This document shows, piece after piece, positions 63,664 through 64,000 of a DNA stretch of 64,000 bases; position 1 is the stretch's first letter, and each line of letters starts with the position of its first letter. This DNA is from Balanoglossus misakiensis. Its lineage: Eukaryota > Hemichordata. Position numbers and translations under genes: made by a program. Location of the stretch: assembly GCA_040954595.2 (NCBI GenBank), contig CM082576.2, positions 620,001 to 684,000 of the forward strand, written 5' to 3'. The notes beneath the pieces are model-generated. The model was not told where the DNA came from and made no database searches. It was given only the letters and a program-made list of their open reading frames with translations.

Positions 63664-64000
63664 GTAAGTTCCATCAACCCACTACATCCATCTGTGTGTT
63701 TTTAAGCATCGAAAGTCGTTGGCCAATGGCATGTGATTGAGTTTTGTTGAGGATAACCTTCTCCAATCTCCATGAGCAGATGACTGATGAGTCAGCCATA
63801 CTTTTGGACTCTGTGACCTCAAAGGCTCAAATGCCATTTGCCAAGTTCATGCACCATTGTGCGACTGTTGTTCTGATGCAGTTTGTTTCTTGTCGTTGAT
63901 GTAAATTTACACACAATCAAACACACCCACATGTATACATACATTACAATGTACATCCTAAGGGATAATCTTTGTGATAATTGGAGGTTTTTCCGGGTGT
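63664..64000 (+). other. Start of intron 1 of the HEAT-like gene
   Basis: The segment begins with GTAAGT and has no continuing coding signal; the exon frame runs on to about 63740 by chance. It contains short A/C-rich sequence and nothing else that can be named. The next exon lies beyond the window edge. Confidence 0.6.

Overview
The window is nuclear DNA from an animal. It is AT-rich and intron-rich, with GT-AG introns, microsatellites and small foldback DNA transposons. The only gene identified with confidence is the nuclear 5'-3' exoribonuclease XRN2, on the minus strand. I followed it through 30 coding exons from its ATG at 62767-62769 down to 49546, giving about 865 codons in one continuous, phase-consistent frame. 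The long flank without recognisable genes and the vertebrate-like 30-exon structure suggest an invertebrate deuterostome (hemichordate, echinoderm or amphioxus grade). That placement is an inference and is not proven by the sequence.

Layout. (1) Positions 1-49,500 are a gene desert. No recognisable protein domain, homeobox, tRNA or rRNA was seen. The desert holds microsatellites, an excess of long G or C homopolymers, a 49-bp tandem duplication, and several short segments dense in homeodomain, Fox, TCF, T-box or NK2-like motifs that look like candidate cis-regulatory elements. It also holds a CpG-rich segment of about 760 bp near 43.7-44.5 kb and some unidentified coding-like remnants at 44.9-46.5 kb. 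(2) Positions 49,546-62,769 are XRN2. Its intron 1 carries two MITE-like inverted-repeat elements and a CpG-rich ORF region, and intron 11 carries another small CpG-rich block. (3) Positions 62,770-63,359 are a compact head-to-head intergenic region, a probable bidirectional promoter. (4) From 63,360 on the plus strand lies the first coding exon (101 codons plus 1 nt) of a HEAT/armadillo-like protein whose family I could not name; the rest runs off the right edge.

Context. In vertebrates the 3' end of XRN2 faces NKX2-4, NKX2-2, PAX1 and FOXA2 (human 20p11). In other deuterostomes NK2, Pax1/9 and FoxA genes form a 'pharyngeal' cluster. Here too the XRN2 3' end faces a large gene-free tract. 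The most interesting reading of the window is therefore that positions 1-49,500 are the regulatory flank of such a cluster, with the transcription-factor genes lying left of position 1. This is a prediction that can be tested. No NK2, Pax or Fox coding exon was found inside the window.
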